This document shows positions 30,001 to 39,693 of a DNA stretch of 64,000 nucleotides, piece after piece. Made by a program: the position numbers and the translations under genes. Every line of letters begins with the position of its first letter. The first letter of the stretch is position 1. Below the pieces are notes generated by a model that did no database searches, was not told where the DNA came from, and was given only the letters and a program-made list of their open reading frames with translations. Origin of the DNA: Mycolicibacterium rufum. GTDB lineage: Bacteria > Actinomycetota > Actinomycetes > Mycobacteriales > Mycobacteriaceae. The stretch spans positions 1,240,001 through 1,304,000 of the forward strand of contig NZ_CP092427.2 of the NCBI RefSeq assembly GCF_022374875.2, in the 5' to 3' direction.

Positions 30001-30766
30001 CCCACCAGTCGCCGGACTCCGGCACGTCGGTCTGGTCGCCGAACACCTGCGGCGAGGCCACCGGCAGGTCGGCGTACCAGTCGTAGAACGAGGTCATCGC
30101 CCCGCCGATCAATTCGACGAAGCGGGAGCCCGCGGCGTGGCTGACCATCGACATCGCCGGGATCGGGGAGAAACCCGCGATGCGGTCGGGCCCGTAGGTC
30201 TTTATCGTGTGGACGTGCGCGGCCGCGATCATCTCGCAGGCCTCCGCCCACGTGACCCGCACCAGGCCGCCCTTGCCGCGGGCCCGCTGGTAGCGCCGGC
30301 GCCGGTCCGGATCGGCTTGGATGTCGGCCCAGGCCAGCACGGGATCGCCCAACCGCGTCTTGGCCTCGCGATACATCTCGACCAGCAGGCCGCGGGCATA
30401 GGGGTAACGCACCCGGGTCGGCGAATACGTGTACCAGGAGAACGCCGCGCCGCGCGGGCAGCCGCGCGGTTCGTATTCGGGGCGGTCCGGCCCCACCGAC
30501 GGGTAGTCGGTCTCCTGGGTCTCCCAGGTGATGATGCCGTCCTTGACGTAGACCTTCCACGAGCACGAGCCGGTGCAGTTGACGCCGTGCGTGGAGCGCA
30601 CGACCTTGTCGTGGCTCCAGCGGTCCCGGTAGAACACGTCACCGTCGCGTCCGCCGTGACGGGTCACCGTGCGCAGGTCCGCGGAGAACTCCCCCGGGGT
30701 GAAGAACCGGCCACTGCGCTCCAGCAGTTCCTCGACCTTCCCCCCGGTACGCGCCGGATTCGTCAC
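27068..30766 (-). CDS. narG: Nitrate reductase alpha subunit, Mo-bisMGD catalytic (NarG)
   Basis: The protein has 1232 residues, the length I recall for M. tuberculosis NarG. The N-terminal FS0 cluster motif is HGVNCTGSC, and the bisMGD region includes YPSVGPDRPEYEPRGCPRG, which carries the Asp ligand region. It reduces nitrate to nitrite on the cytoplasmic face. GTG 30766 overlaps the narK stop (GTGA); there is no twin-arginine signal, only the vestigial N-terminus normal for NarG. It lies in the same run as narK, pfkB and the Rv2030c-like gene, downstream of a DosR-box-like site. Confidence 0.95.
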   Translation of the reverse strand: MTNPARTGGKVEELLERSGRFFTPGEFSADLRTVTRHGGRDGDVFYRDRWSHDKVVRSTHGVNCTGSCSWKVYVKDGIITWETQETDYPSVGPDRPEYEPRGCPRGAAFSWYTYSPTRVRYPYARGLLVEMYREAKTRLGDPVLAWADIQADPDRRRRYQRARGKGGLVRVTWAEACEMIAAAHVHTIKTYGPDRIAGFSPIPAMSMVSHAAGSRFVELIGGAMTSFYDWYADLPVASPQVFGDQTDVPESGDWWDASYLVMWGSNVPVTRTPDAHWMAEVRYRGTKVVTVSPDYADNTKFADEWMPCAAGTDGALAMAMGHVILSEFFIAQRVPFFVDYVRTYTDLPFLVTLEERDGALVPAKMLTAADLGHEVQNAAFKPVLLDGRSDSPAVPNGSLGFRYGDDGAGRWNLDLGDLVPALTVAPTHGDPGETALITLPRFDTVDGSGATVRRGVPVRRVAGHRVCTVFDLMLAQYGVPRPGLPGDWPTGYDDPGAPYTPAWQEPITGVSAAQVIRVAREFARNAEESGGRSMIIMGAGICQWFHGDTTYRAVLAMLLLTGSMGRNGGGWAHYVGQEKCRPVTGWATMAMATDWSRPPRQMPGTAYWYVHTDQWRYDGYRADALASPTARGRFTGRHTMDVLAASAAMGWMPFYPQFDRNSLDLADEARAAGRDVAEYVCEQLASGAVHLAVTDPDDPANWPRVLDVWRANLLGSSSKGNEYFLRHLLGTTSTMSAAPTPEHLRPAGVRWADDTPEGKLDLLMSVDFRMTSTTLLSDVVLPAATWYEKADLSSTDMHPFVHAFSPAIDPPWETRSDYEAFGAIARAFSALAATHLGTRTDVVLGALQHDTPAAMAYPAGRQHDWRETGEVPVPGRTIGPIGVVERDYTAIADKWSTLGPLVDDLGVTTKGVTTWPVQEVAELAQKFGVLDTGAAAGRPAITTAERMADVVLALSGTSNGRLAVEGFRELERRTGRPLAHLAEGSEEKRITYADTQARPVPVITSPEWSGSETGGRRYAPFTVNIEALKPFHTLTGRMHFYLDHDWLEELGEQLPVYRPPLDIHRLFGEPELGSAGSDGGVGLTVRYLTPHSKWSIHSEYQDNLFMLSLSRGGPTMWMSPADAAKIAVRDNDWVEAVNRNGVLVCRAIVSHRMPDGVVYVYHAQERTIDVPLTETTGTRGGIHNSLTRLLVKPSHLAGGYAQTAFAFNYLGPTGNQRDEVTVVRRRSQEVVY

Positions 30767-31992
30767 GCGGTGCCCTTTCTTCGTCGGGGTTCGTGCGCGT
30801 GCAGGCGCAGCGCGGTGAACGCGAAGGCCGCCAGCGCGGTCGCGACGAGAAGCGCCAGGCCGATCGTGTAATCGGAATCCACACTGTCGTAGGTCGCGCC
30901 CATGACCAGCGGGGGGAAGTAACCGCCGAGGCCGCCGGCCGCGGCCACGATGCCGGTCACCGATCCGACCGATTGGGCGGGTGCCCGCAGCGCCACCCAG
31001 GCGAAGACGCCGCCGGTGCCGATGCCGAGGAAGAGGGCGAGTGCGATGAACGTGACCGCCGACCACAGGTCGGGCGGCGGTTGGAAGATCGCGACGAACG
31101 CCATCGCCGCGGTCCCGGCGAACGACGCCAGCACAACGTATTTCGGCGGGATCCGGTCGGCCAGCGCGCCGCCGACGGGCCGGGCCAGCACCGCGGCGAC
31201 GGCGAATCCCGCAGTGCGGGCGCCGGCATCGACGGCGGAGAAGTGGTAGATGGTCTTGATGTAGGTGGGCAGGTAGTTGGCGAAGGCCACGAACCCGCCG
31301 AAGACGACGGCGTAGAGAAACGACATCTCCCACGTGACGGCGAGTTTGGCGGCCGCCTTCAGCTTCGGTACCACCGGGTCGGTGTTGGGGGTGAAGTGCG
31401 GGGAGTCCCGCATGAGCACCAGGCACAGCACGGCCGTCACGGCCAGGGCCACCGCGATGATCAGGTGGGTCGGCAGCAGCCCGAACCAGCGAACGAAACG
31501 CGGGGTGAAGAACGCCGACAGCGCCGTGCCCACCATGCCCATGCCGAACACGCCGGTCGCGAAGCCTCGCCGCGCGGGCTCGTACCAGTGGTTGGCGAAC
31601 GGGATGCCGACGGCGAAGATGGTGCCCGCGATGCCCAGAAAGAAGCCGAAGAGCAGCAGCAACGGGTAGGACCCGATCGAACCCGCGAAGCCCACCGCGA
31701 GCACTGGCACGATCGAGGAGACCGACACGGCGATGAACATCGCGCGGCCGCCGAACCGGTCGGTGAGCGACCCGACCACGATGCGCCCGAGCGCTCCCAC
31801 CAGGATCGGTGTGGCGACCAGCATGGACGCCTGCGTGCTACTCAGCGACAGGTCACCGGCATAGGTCGTCGACAGCGGCCCGATCATGTTCCAGGCCCAG
31901 AAGTTGATCGCCGAGACCCACGTGGCGAGCGCCAGATTCAGCCCCCGCCGCGCATCGATGTCCGGCGCCGTCGCCGTGTCCACCGTGTTCAC
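30763..31992 (-). CDS. narK: Nitrate/nitrite MFS transporter (NarK)
   Basis: The protein has 409 residues with about 12 transmembrane segments. The MFS loop GALGRIVVGSLTDRFGGRAM and nitrate-porter-like glycine-rich segments (GNP-type region around IVAAAGGLGGYFPPLVMGAT) are visible. It starts at GTG 31992, with a purine-rich GGGGGAGGG about 10 bp upstream, and overlaps narG. In M. tuberculosis narK2 is DosR-controlled and separate from narGHJI; here it directly precedes narG. It would import nitrate and export nitrite. Confidence 0.92.
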   Translation of the reverse strand: MNTVDTATAPDIDARRGLNLALATWVSAINFWAWNMIGPLSTTYAGDLSLSSTQASMLVATPILVGALGRIVVGSLTDRFGGRAMFIAVSVSSIVPVLAVGFAGSIGSYPLLLLFGFFLGIAGTIFAVGIPFANHWYEPARRGFATGVFGMGMVGTALSAFFTPRFVRWFGLLPTHLIIAVALAVTAVLCLVLMRDSPHFTPNTDPVVPKLKAAAKLAVTWEMSFLYAVVFGGFVAFANYLPTYIKTIYHFSAVDAGARTAGFAVAAVLARPVGGALADRIPPKYVVLASFAGTAAMAFVAIFQPPPDLWSAVTFIALALFLGIGTGGVFAWVALRAPAQSVGSVTGIVAAAGGLGGYFPPLVMGATYDSVDSDYTIGLALLVATALAAFAFTALRLHAHEPRRRKGTA

Positions 31993-32020
31993 GTAACCAC
32001 ACCCTCCCCCGCCGTCGCGC

Positions 32021-33016
32021 CTATTTGCGCGATATCGGCTCCAATGTTTCTGTTCTCCAACGACTTTTTGATGACTCGGCGGCCAGCTCGACGAACCGGT
32101 CGACATCCGCGGCGGCGAAGGCCGCCGTGCCGGGGGTGAGCAGCTTGGCGGCGGCGGCGGCGATCCCGTACCGGACCGCGTCGCTGATCGACCAGCCGCT
32201 GCTGAGCCCGACCGCGATGCCGGCGACCATCGCGTCGCCGGCCCCCACCCCGCTGACGGCGTGTACCGGGATGGCCGGGAAGTGCCTGCTCTCGGTCGCC
32301 GTCGCGAGGATCGCGCCCTGCGCGCCGAGGGAGACCACGACGGCCTCGGTGAGCCCGCGCTCGATCAGCTCGTGCGCCGCCTCCAGCTGCTCGGGCAGGG
32401 TGCTCAGCGGACGACCGACACACTCCCGCAGTTCGCGCACGCTGGGCTTGAGCAGATACACCCCCGAGGTGACGTGGGTCAGCGCGTCGACCGACGTGTC
32501 GAGGATCAGCCGCGCCCCCACGTCCCCGCACAGGTCTGCCACGCGCTGATAGAAATCCACCGGAGCCCCCGGTGGGAGGCTGCCGCTGGCGACGACGTAG
32601 CACGCCGAGGCCACGGCAGGCGGGATCGCCTCCCGCAACTTGTCCAGGCACAGCGCGCACTCCGCCGGCGACAGGGTCGGGCCGGGGAGCACGAACCGGT
32701 ACTGCTGATCGCCCGCATGGTCGTTGACCGTGAAGCTCTCCCGCGTCGCGCCTTCGAGGGGCACCAAGGTGTAGGGCGTGCGCGACGCGTACACGAGGTC
32801 GACCAGTCGCTCACCCGTCGAACCGCCCGCGGCGAACACCGCCACCACGTCACCGCCGAGAGCGCCGGCGAAGCGTGCGACGTTGATGCCGCCCCCGCCC
32901 GCGTCGTACCGCACGGCGTGGCAGCGGACCTTGTCGGTCGGTCGCACCTCGTCGGCGTCGGCGGTGACGTCGAGCGCGGGGTTCATCGTCAGCGTGACGA
33001 TCGGCGCGCGGTTCAT
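32021..33016 (-). CDS. pfkB: PfkB-family sugar kinase (6-phosphofructokinase 2 type)
   Basis: The protein has 331 residues of the ribokinase fold: [12 protein letters not shown] at the start, [18 protein letters not shown] (sugar site), [10 protein letters not shown], and the anion-hole/catalytic-base motif [16 protein letters not shown]. It matches the DosR-regulon PfkB (Rv2029c) in length and context. ATG 33016 overlaps the stop of the Rv2030c-like gene. It phosphorylates fructose-6-phosphate, as a minor, allosterically distinct phosphofructokinase. narK follows 28 bp downstream. Confidence 0.9.
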   Translation of the reverse strand: MNRAPIVTLTMNPALDVTADADEVRPTDKVRCHAVRYDAGGGGINVARFAGALGGDVVAVFAAGGSTGERLVDLVYASRTPYTLVPLEGATRESFTVNDHAGDQQYRFVLPGPTLSPAECALCLDKLREAIPPAVASACYVVASGSLPPGAPVDFYQRVADLCGDVGARLILDTSVDALTHVTSGVYLLKPSVRELRECVGRPLSTLPEQLEAAHELIERGLTEAVVVSLGAQGAILATATESRHFPAIPVHAVSGVGAGDAMVAGIAVGLSSGWSISDAVRYGIAAAAAKLLTPGTAAFAAADVDRFVELAAESSKSRWRTETLEPISRK

Positions 33017-35058
33017 AGCCCCGTCGGATAGGTCTCGGGGTTCTCGCCGGCCACCCACACACTGGTGACCTCGAGCGGCTCCAGCGCCGTGGTCCTGTCG
33101 ATGTGGATGATGGCGTCGAACTGCTCCCCCGGCCGGACGTGGTAGTAGTGGCTCTGCCGTTCGGTGTCCGGGCGGTAGATCACGCCGATCGCCCTGCCGA
33201 GCCGCACGGTGTCGAGCGGGGCGGCGGCGGCGCGGCTGATGACGGCGGAGATCAGGAACTCGGGGTCGGGCACCTCGTGGAACAGCTCCTCGACGCTGCC
33301 GGCCAAAGCCGGCCGCACGGTCTTGCGTTCGGCGATGCCGCCCCACTCCGTGGCGGCGGTGACGGTGCCGGCGTAGGTCGTGAAGCCGATCAGCCGGCAC
33401 GCCTCCCCGTGGGATTCACGCACCAGCTGCCCCAGGGTCAGCTGGCCGTCGGCGCCGACCTCGGTGGCACGTGCGTCACCGACGTGAGAGTTGTGCGCCC
33501 AAACAACGATTCGCGCCGGCTCCGATCCGTCGTGGCCGTCGAGATGGGCGAGCAGCGCATCGAGGGTCTGGGCCATGTGCCGGTCGCGCAGATTCCAGGA
33601 GGTGACGCGGCCGCCGAACATCGCCCGGTAGTACATCTCCGCGTTGCGGACGGTCAGCGCGTTCTGCCGGGCGTAGAACAGCTCGTCCTCGGCCAACAGC
33701 CCGTCCCGGCGCAGGTATTCCAGCGCATTGCGCTGCATGTCGACGAGCTGGTCGACGGCCTGACGTTCGCAGGACAGCCCGGCGCCGAAGGCGGCCGCGA
33801 ACCCGTAGGCCTGGCCGTCGTCGGCGCCGGTGTGGTCGAAACACGAATACCGTTCCCGGGCGCGATCGGCAGCCACCGGGTCGACATTGTCCAGATAGCC
33901 GATCACCTCCCGCATCGACCGGTGCAGGCTGTAGAGGTCCAGTCCGTAGAAGCCGGCCTGCCGGCCACCAGCCGCACGCCGGGTCGCGTTGTGCGCATGC
34001 AGCCAGTCCACGAACTCCGCCACCACGGTGTTGCGCCACATCCAGGCCGGGAATCGCTCGAAACCGCTGAGCGCCTTCTCGGCCGTCCCGTCGTCGCCCT
34101 GGCCGCGGACATACCGATTCACCCGGTAGGCGTCGGGCCAGTCGGCCTCGGCAGCCACCGCGGTGAAGCCTTTCTCCTGGATCAGCCACTTCGTAATCTC
34201 GGCCCTCGCCCGGTAGAACTCGTGGGTGCCGTGGGAGCTCTCCCCGATGAGCACGATGCGTGCGTCCCCGATGACCTCCTCGAGAGCCTCGCGCGGCGGC
34301 ACCCCCGACGGCGCGTCCACCACACAGCGGCGCAACGTCTCGGAGATGCTCTCCGCCACATGGATTTGAGGATTGCGGACCCCGACGGTAGGGGCGGCCA
34401 ACAGCCGGCGCACCTCGTCATCGCTGACCTGACTGAAGTCCCAGAACGACGCACCCACCGCGAGGAACGGGGTCGGCATCGACGCGCACACCACGTCCTC
34501 GACGATCGCGGCGAACTCCCGGCACGTCGACTCCGGCGCGGCGGGCACGGCGATGATGATCTCGGCGGGCTCCATCTCGCGCAGCGCCTGGACCGCGGCC
34601 AGCATGCTCGCGCCGGTCGCCAGTCCGTCATCGACGAGGATCACCGTCTGTCCCGCGATCTCCAGCGGCGGGCGGCCGCCGCGGTAGGCGGCTTCGCGCC
34701 GGATCAGTTCGCGGCCCTCGCGTTCCGCCACATCGCGCAGTTCCTGCGGCGACACTGCCAGCGCACGCACCACATCGTCGTTGATCACCACCCGCCCGCC
34801 ACTGGCCAGCGCACCCATCGCGAATTCCTCACGGCCCGGCGCGCCGAGTTTGCGCACGATCATGGTGTCTAAGCGCACGCCGAGTGCCGCAGCGACCTCC
34901 CACGCCACCGGCACACCGCCCCGTGCCAAACCCAGCACGATGACGTCCTCTCGGCCGCGGTAGCGGCCGAGCAGCCCGGCCAGCACCCGGCCTGCCTCGT
35001 GCCGATCGCGGAACACCTGCCGAGGTGACTCGCCTGTCCTGCGTCGTGCGGTGGTCAT
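33013..35058 (-). CDS. Phosphoribosyltransferase-erythromycin-esterase-like fusion (Rv2030c-like)
   Basis: The protein has 681 residues. Residues about 1-215 are a PRTase domain with the PRPP loop [13 protein letters not shown]; residues about 270-680 are an EreA/succinoglycan-biosynthesis-like domain ([42 protein letters not shown], with the conserved Glu/His residues). It equals M. tuberculosis Rv2030c in size and in its place before pfkB. ATG 35058 has GGAGGA upstream; the longer frame is not supported. A DosR-box-like site lies about 60 bp upstream. The activity of the fusion is unknown. Confidence 0.88.
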   Translation of the reverse strand: MTTARRRTGESPRQVFRDRHEAGRVLAGLLGRYRGREDVIVLGLARGGVPVAWEVAAALGVRLDTMIVRKLGAPGREEFAMGALASGGRVVINDDVVRALAVSPQELRDVAEREGRELIRREAAYRGGRPPLEIAGQTVILVDDGLATGASMLAAVQALREMEPAEIIIAVPAAPESTCREFAAIVEDVVCASMPTPFLAVGASFWDFSQVSDDEVRRLLAAPTVGVRNPQIHVAESISETLRRCVVDAPSGVPPREALEEVIGDARIVLIGESSHGTHEFYRARAEITKWLIQEKGFTAVAAEADWPDAYRVNRYVRGQGDDGTAEKALSGFERFPAWMWRNTVVAEFVDWLHAHNATRRAAGGRQAGFYGLDLYSLHRSMREVIGYLDNVDPVAADRARERYSCFDHTGADDGQAYGFAAAFGAGLSCERQAVDQLVDMQRNALEYLRRDGLLAEDELFYARQNALTVRNAEMYYRAMFGGRVTSWNLRDRHMAQTLDALLAHLDGHDGSEPARIVVWAHNSHVGDARATEVGADGQLTLGQLVRESHGEACRLIGFTTYAGTVTAATEWGGIAERKTVRPALAGSVEELFHEVPDPEFLISAVISRAAAAPLDTVRLGRAIGVIYRPDTERQSHYYHVRPGEQFDAIIHIDRTTALEPLEVTSVWVAGENPETYPTGL

Positions 35059-35115
35059 CGTCGTCCTCCGTTTCGGTGGCTTCCCAGCAATCCGATCACC
35101 GCGGTCGTGCACCTG

Positions 35116-35135
35116 GTAGGGACCGAAGTCACCCG
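35116..35135. promoter_or_regulatory. DosR-box-like site upstream of the Rv2030c-pfkB-nar run
   Basis: GTAGGGACCGAAGTCACCCG keeps both half-sites GGGAC and AGTC-CC of the 20-bp DosR consensus with normal spacing. It lies 58 bp upstream of the ATG at 35058 and is the only box-like site before the eight-gene minus-strand run. Matched by eye. Confidence 0.6.
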
Positions 35136-35155
35136 GCACAGAGTCGTTGGCCCGG

Positions 35156-35590
35156 TTACGCCTGCTCGGGAGCGCGGTCCGGCTCGGGGCCGAAAACGAA
35201 ACGCCGGCCTGTCACGTTGAGCGGGCGGATCCGGACGTAATGGGTCTTGGCCGTTGCCGTCCACGGAAGCAGGTTCGCCGCATCGGCTTCGGCGATCTCC
35301 TCATCGCTGCGCAGCGAGCGCGCGGTGCCCTTGACGATCACGCTCCAGCCGTCGGCGACGGTGTGGTCGTCGGCCTCGAACAGCACCGTGCTGTTGATCG
35401 CCGCGCTCACCAGCTTGGTGCCCTCGGCGGTGCGGAACAGGATCGAACGGTTCTGCACGGCGAAGTTCACCGGGAAGATCGCCGGGTTCCCGTCGACGCT
35501 GGTGACCAGTCGCCCGAGCGACACACTCGACAGGTGTCTCCAGCATTCGGACTCTGGCAGCACCGAAACCGGCGCGGGATCTTGGGACAT
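35156..35590 (-). CDS. Pyridoxamine-5'-phosphate-oxidase-fold protein (Rv3129-like)
   Basis: The protein has 144 residues of the split-barrel flavin-binding fold: [60 protein letters not shown] and a C-terminal [10 protein letters not shown]. It resembles a DosR-regulon protein of M. tuberculosis (Rv3129, recalled). ATG 35590 begins the frame; no strong ribosome site is seen. It is divergent from the hydrogenase operon across a 98-bp region that holds a DosR-box-like site. Probably binds FMN or F420; substrate unknown. Confidence 0.8.
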   Translation of the reverse strand: MSQDPAPVSVLPESECWRHLSSVSLGRLVTSVDGNPAIFPVNFAVQNRSILFRTAEGTKLVSAAINSTVLFEADDHTVADGWSVIVKGTARSLRSDEEIAEADAANLLPWTATAKTHYVRIRPLNVTGRRFVFGPEPDRAPEQA

Positions 35591-35622
35591 AGCTGACACT
35601 AACCTCGCCGCGGATCGGCCCG

Positions 35623-35642
35623 ATGCGGCCCAAAGTCCCTCA
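35623..35642. promoter_or_regulatory. DosR-box-like site between the Rv3129-like gene and hyhB
   Basis: On the minus strand the core reads GAGGGACTTTGGGCCGC, the common GGGACTTNNGGCC form of the DosR box; the 20-bp site on the plus strand is ATGCGGCCCAAAGTCCCTCA. It is placed to act on both divergent genes. A second half-site, TCGGGGACCCCGA, follows at 35645-35658. Confidence 0.65.
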
Positions 35643-35688
35643 TTTCGGGGACCCCGAGCACTCGACCGCGAGCCGCCCGGGGCGCACG

Positions 35689-36789
35689 ATGGCGACCATG
35701 GATGTGGCGGTGATCGACGCCGCGGGGTTGCATCAGCTGGTGTCCGTCCTGCAGGACGTGGGGTACCGCGTCGTGGGGCCGACGGTCTCCGGCAATGCCA
35801 TCGTGCTCGACGAACTCGACAGCGCCGACGATCTGCCCGCCGGCTGGGGCGTCGACGTCGCGCCTGGGCAGTACCGGTTGCGCCGGCGCGACGATGACGC
35901 TGTGTTCGGACATTCAGCCGGACCCCAGTCCTGGAAGCAATTCCTGCACCCGTCCCGCCAGAAGGTGTGGTCGTCCGAGGCCGAGCCTCCCGAAGAGCCA
36001 CCGCGGTACGCGTTCCTCGGCGTCCGGGGCTGTGATCTCGCGGCGATCGCGACACTGAACGGCGTGCTCGGGGCCGGCGCCCACCCCGACGGCAACTTCG
36101 CCGGACGGCTGGGCCGGGCGTTCGTCGTCGCCGTCAACTGCACCGAGCCCGGGGGGCTGTGCTTCTGCGCCTCGATGGGCTCCGGGCCGGCCGCCGGACC
36201 CGGTTACGACTTGGCGCTGACCGAGCGCACCGGCCCGCTCGGCCGACGCTACGTCGTCGACGTGGGAAGCGCGGCGGGCGCCGACGTGCTGGCCCGGCTG
36301 GTGGTCGAGGAGGCCGACACCGGCGAGATCGACGGCGCACGAGCCGATGTCGCCGACGCCGCCCGACACATGGGACGGCAGATGCCCGAGGGCGACCTGC
36401 GGCAACTGCTGATCGAATCCCGCGAGTCGCCGCACTGGGAGGAGGTCGCCTCGCGCTGCCTGACCTGTGGCAACTGCACCATGGTGTGCCCCACCTGCTT
36501 CTGCACCAGCGCCGAGGACGTCACCGATCTGACGGGAACCCACGCCGAGCGGTGGATGACGTGGGCGTCGTGCTTCGAGTTCGAGTTCACCTTCGTCCAC
36601 GAGGGCAGCGTCCGGCAGTCCGGGTCCTCGCGCTACCGGCACTGGCTCACCCACAAGCTCGGCACGTGGCACGACCAGTTCGGCACCTCGGGGTGCGTCG
36701 GCTGCGGACGCTGTATCGCGTGGTGTCCCACCGGGATCGACATCACCGAGGAGATGCACACGTTCGCGGAACGAGACGGCGATGACTGA
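35689..36789 (+). CDS. hyhB: [NiFe]-hydrogenase-3 FeS subunit (HyhB, sulfhydrogenase beta type)
   Basis: The protein has 366 residues. Near the C-terminus two ferredoxin-like clusters are visible: CLTCGNCTMVCPTCFC and CVGCGRCIAWCPTG. An upstream cysteine group AVNCTEPGGLCFCASMGSG is also typical of group 3b sulfhydrogenase beta subunits. It links the NAD(P)-binding subunit to the hydrogenase small subunit. ATG 35689 is given; ATG 35698 is equally possible and neither has a strong ribosome site. It is first of five overlapping genes (hyhBGSL plus protease). Confidence 0.9.
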   Translation: MATMDVAVIDAAGLHQLVSVLQDVGYRVVGPTVSGNAIVLDELDSADDLPAGWGVDVAPGQYRLRRRDDDAVFGHSAGPQSWKQFLHPSRQKVWSSEAEPPEEPPRYAFLGVRGCDLAAIATLNGVLGAGAHPDGNFAGRLGRAFVVAVNCTEPGGLCFCASMGSGPAAGPGYDLALTERTGPLGRRYVVDVGSAAGADVLARLVVEEADTGEIDGARADVADAARHMGRQMPEGDLRQLLIESRESPHWEEVASRCLTCGNCTMVCPTCFCTSAEDVTDLTGTHAERWMTWASCFEFEFTFVHEGSVRQSGSSRYRHWLTHKLGTWHDQFGTSGCVGCGRCIAWCPTGIDITEEMHTFAERDGDD

Positions 36790-37633
36790 GACCGCCCGTG
36801 CACCCCATACCGCGACGATGGCGCCGGTGGCCTACCGGGTCCGCCATCGCGTCGCCGAGAACCGCGATTCGGCGACACTGCTCCTGACCCCGGTCGGCGA
36901 CGCGCTGGCGACGCCGGCCCCGGGCGAATTCATGATGATGTACGCGTTCGGTGTCGGCGAGGTGGCGATCTCGGTCAGCGGTGTCGCCGAGCCGCCGGAC
37001 CCGACGATCACGCACACCGTCCGCGCGGTCGGCGCGGTCAGCCGGAGCCTGCACGACGCCGAGCCCGGGACGGTGATCGGATTGCGCGGCCCCTTCGGGA
37101 CACGGTGGGGCGTCGACGACGCGGCGCATCGCGACCTCGTGATCGTCGCGGGCGGAGTGGGTTTGGCGCCGCTGCGCCCCGTCGTGCTCGCCGCGCTGCG
37201 CGACCGGGATCGCTTCGGCCGGGTGACGTTGATCGCCGGCGCCCGCTCCCGCGAGGACTTCCTGTTCTCCGCCGAACTCGACGACTGGCGGCACCGCGAC
37301 GACATCGACGTGCACCTGACCGTCGACGTGCCGGTGCAGGGGTGGCCGGGTGAGGTCGGCTTCGTGACCGAACCTCTGCGCCGGCTGCCGCTGCGGCCCG
37401 GCATCACCACCGCGTTCCTGTGCGGGCCGGAGGTCATGATGCGCAACGGTGCCACCGAGCTGATCCGGAAGGGCATGGCGAGCAGCGACATCCGGGTGTC
37501 CCTCGAGCGCAACATGCAGTGCGGCGTCGGCTGGTGCGGGCACTGTCAACTCGGGCCGCTGCTGCTGTGCCGGGACGGGCCCGTCGTCGGCTACGACGTC
37601 GCCGAACCGCTGTTGCGCATCAGGGAGTTGTAG
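36782..37633 (+). CDS. hyhG: [NiFe]-hydrogenase-3 FAD/NAD(P)-binding subunit (HyhG)
   Basis: The protein has 283 residues of the ferredoxin-NADP reductase/dihydroorotate-dehydrogenase electron-transfer type: [15 protein letters not shown] (NAD(P) site), [17 protein letters not shown], and a C-terminal [2Fe-2S] group [17 protein letters not shown]. It exchanges electrons with NAD(P)H. It overlaps hyhB by 8 bp and is followed without a gap by hyhS. Confidence 0.9.
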   Translation: MTETARAPHTATMAPVAYRVRHRVAENRDSATLLLTPVGDALATPAPGEFMMMYAFGVGEVAISVSGVAEPPDPTITHTVRAVGAVSRSLHDAEPGTVIGLRGPFGTRWGVDDAAHRDLVIVAGGVGLAPLRPVVLAALRDRDRFGRVTLIAGARSREDFLFSAELDDWRHRDDIDVHLTVDVPVQGWPGEVGFVTEPLRRLPLRPGITTAFLCGPEVMMRNGATELIRKGMASSDIRVSLERNMQCGVGWCGHCQLGPLLLCRDGPVVGYDVAEPLLRIREL

Positions 37634-38392
37634 ATGAGCGTTCCGAGCCTGGCCGTGTGGAAGTTCGCCTCGTGCGACGGCTGCCAGTTGACGCTGCTCG
37701 ACTGCGAAGACGAGTTGCTCACCCTCGCTGGGCAGGTGCAGATCGCCACCTTCCTCGAGGCGTCCAGCGCGATCGTCGCCGGACCCTACGACGTCTCCCT
37801 GGTCGAGGGTTCCATCACGACCGCCGCGGACGAACGCAGGATCGCCGAGATCCGGGCCCAGTCGGGGATTCTCGTCGCGATCGGGGCGTGTGCGACCGGA
37901 GGCGGTATCCAGGCGCTGCGCAACTTCGCCGACGTCGACGAGTTCACCTCCGTGGTCTACGCGCATCCCGACTACATCGACACCTTGGCCACCTCCACCC
38001 CGGCCTCGGCGCACGTGCAGGTCGACTATCAATTGCAGGGTTGCCCGATCGATCGCGGGCAACTGCTCGAGACGCTCGCCGCCCTGCTGGTGGGCCGCAA
38101 GCCCCGGCTACCCGCCAAGACCGTGTGCACCGAGTGCAAGGCACGCGGGGTGACCTGCGTCGTCGTCGCTGACGGCACCCCGTGCCTCGGGCCGGTGACC
38201 CACGCCGGGTGCGGGGCGCTGTGCCCGTCGTTCTCCCGCGGCTGCTACGGCTGTTTCGGTCCGGCCGTCACCCCCAACACCGCGGCGCTGATCCCGCTGC
38301 TGCACCGGGACGGCATGTCCGGTGGTGACGTCGAGCGCGTGTTCAGCACCTTCAACGCCCCCCGGTTCGCCGCGGAACGGAACGACGCATGA
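37634..38392 (+). CDS. hyhS: [NiFe]-hydrogenase-3 small subunit (HyhS)
   Basis: The protein has 252 residues. The proximal cluster ligands lie in [16 protein letters not shown] and [15 protein letters not shown]; further cysteines lie in [17 protein letters not shown] and [20 protein letters not shown]. No twin-arginine signal is present, so the enzyme is cytoplasmic, as for group 3 hydrogenases. ATG 37634 directly follows the hyhG stop, and the end overlaps hyhL. Confidence 0.92.
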   Translation: MSVPSLAVWKFASCDGCQLTLLDCEDELLTLAGQVQIATFLEASSAIVAGPYDVSLVEGSITTAADERRIAEIRAQSGILVAIGACATGGGIQALRNFADVDEFTSVVYAHPDYIDTLATSTPASAHVQVDYQLQGCPIDRGQLLETLAALLVGRKPRLPAKTVCTECKARGVTCVVVADGTPCLGPVTHAGCGALCPSFSRGCYGCFGPAVTPNTAALIPLLHRDGMSGGDVERVFSTFNAPRFAAERNDA

Positions 38393-39693
38393 CCGGCCCG
38401 CCGGGCCGCGAGACCCGCACCCTCACCGTCGGCGCGCTGACCCGGGTGGAAGGCGAAGGCGCGCTGAACGTCACGCTGACCGACGGCGTCGTCGAGCACG
38501 TCGAGCTCAACATCTATGAGGCGCCGCGGTTCTTCGAGGCGTTCCTGCGCGGCCGGTCCTACACCGAACCGCCCGACCTGACCGCCCGGGTGTGCGGCAT
38601 CTGCCCGGTCGCCTACCAGGTCAGTGCCTGCAACGCGATCGAGGACGCGTGCGGGGTGATCATCGACCCGCAGCTGGTGGCGCTGCGGCGGCTGCTGTAT
38701 TGCGGGGAGTGGATCCACAGCCACGCCCTGCACATCTTCCTGCTGCACCTTCCCGACTTCCTCGGCTATCCCGATGTGGTCGCGATGGCGGCCGATCATC
38801 CCGAACTGGTCGAGCGCGGGCTGGCGTTGAAGAAAGCCGGCAACCGGCTGATGGAGCAGATCGGCGGCCGCGCGATCCACCCGGTCAACGTGAAGCTCGG
38901 CGGGTTCTACTCGACGCCCACGCCGGCGCAGTTGCGGCCGCTGGCCGAGATGCTGCGCCGCGCCACCGATGACGCGCTGTTCACCGTCGCCCGGACCGCG
39001 CGGCTCGACTTCCCCGACGCCGAATTCGACCACGAGTTCCTGGCGTTGACCCACCAAGACCGCTATCCGATCGAGAACGGGACCATCGCCCGCAGCGCGG
39101 GTCGGCCCTTCGCGGTGCGCGACTTCACCGACCACGTCGTCGAAACCCAGGTTCCGCACTCCACCGCCCTGCAGGCCACGCTGGACGGCGGCCGCTACCT
39201 CACCGGGCCGCTGGCCCGCTACTCGCTGAACTCGGCGCGGCTGTCCCCGATCGCCGCGCAGGCGGCCGCCGACGCCGGACTCGGACCGGTGTGTCGTAAC
39301 CCGTTCCGCAGCATCGTGGTTCGCGCTGTCGAGGTGCTGTACGCGATCGAGGAGGCGTTGCGGATCATCGAGGCCTACGAGGTGCCACCGCGGCCGTCGG
39401 TCGACGTTCCGGCGCGCGCAGGTGTCGGCCACGGCGTGAGCGAAGCACCGCGCGGTCTGCTCTACCACCGCTACGCGATCGGCGACGACGGACTGGTCCG
39501 CGCGGCGTCGATGGTGCCGCCGACCGCGCAGAACCAGGCCGCGATCGAGCACGAGATGGCGCTGCTGGTCGGGGCGAACCTGACGCTGGACGACGACGCG
39601 CTGACGGCACTGTGCGAGAGGTCGATTCGTAACCACGACCCGTGCATCTCGTGCTCGGCACACTTTCTGACGCTCAACATCGTCCGACAGTGA
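38389..39693 (+). CDS. hyhL: [NiFe]-hydrogenase-3 large (catalytic) subunit (HyhL)
   Basis: The protein has 434 residues. The four NiFe-ligating cysteines are in [10 protein letters not shown] near the N-terminus and [10 protein letters not shown] near the C-terminus. A short tail of 9 residues follows the His of the C-terminal motif and should be removed during maturation. Group 3b enzymes are bidirectional and couple NAD(P)H to proton reduction. In M. smegmatis the equivalent Hyd3 is DosR-induced and makes H2 in hypoxia (established knowledge). The stop overlaps the GTG of the protease gene. Confidence 0.93.
   Translation: MTGPPGRETRTLTVGALTRVEGEGALNVTLTDGVVEHVELNIYEAPRFFEAFLRGRSYTEPPDLTARVCGICPVAYQVSACNAIEDACGVIIDPQLVALRRLLYCGEWIHSHALHIFLLHLPDFLGYPDVVAMAADHPELVERGLALKKAGNRLMEQIGGRAIHPVNVKLGGFYSTPTPAQLRPLAEMLRRATDDALFTVARTARLDFPDAEFDHEFLALTHQDRYPIENGTIARSAGRPFAVRDFTDHVVETQVPHSTALQATLDGGRYLTGPLARYSLNSARLSPIAAQAAADAGLGPVCRNPFRSIVVRAVEVLYAIEEALRIIEAYEVPPRPSVDVPARAGVGHGVSEAPRGLLYHRYAIGDDGLVRAASMVPPTAQNQAAIEHEMALLVGANLTLDDDALTALCERSIRNHDPCISCSAHFLTLNIVRQ

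Noticed and set aside
27068..31426. Upstream extension of the narG frame to 31426
   Set aside because: The extra part lies within narK in another frame and is Arg/Gly-rich without motifs; GTG 30766 overlaps the narK stop and gives the normal NarG length.
35645..35658. TCGGGGACCCCGA as an independent DosR box
   Set aside because: It has one good GGGAC half but no second half at the right distance; noted only as a half-site beside the real candidate.
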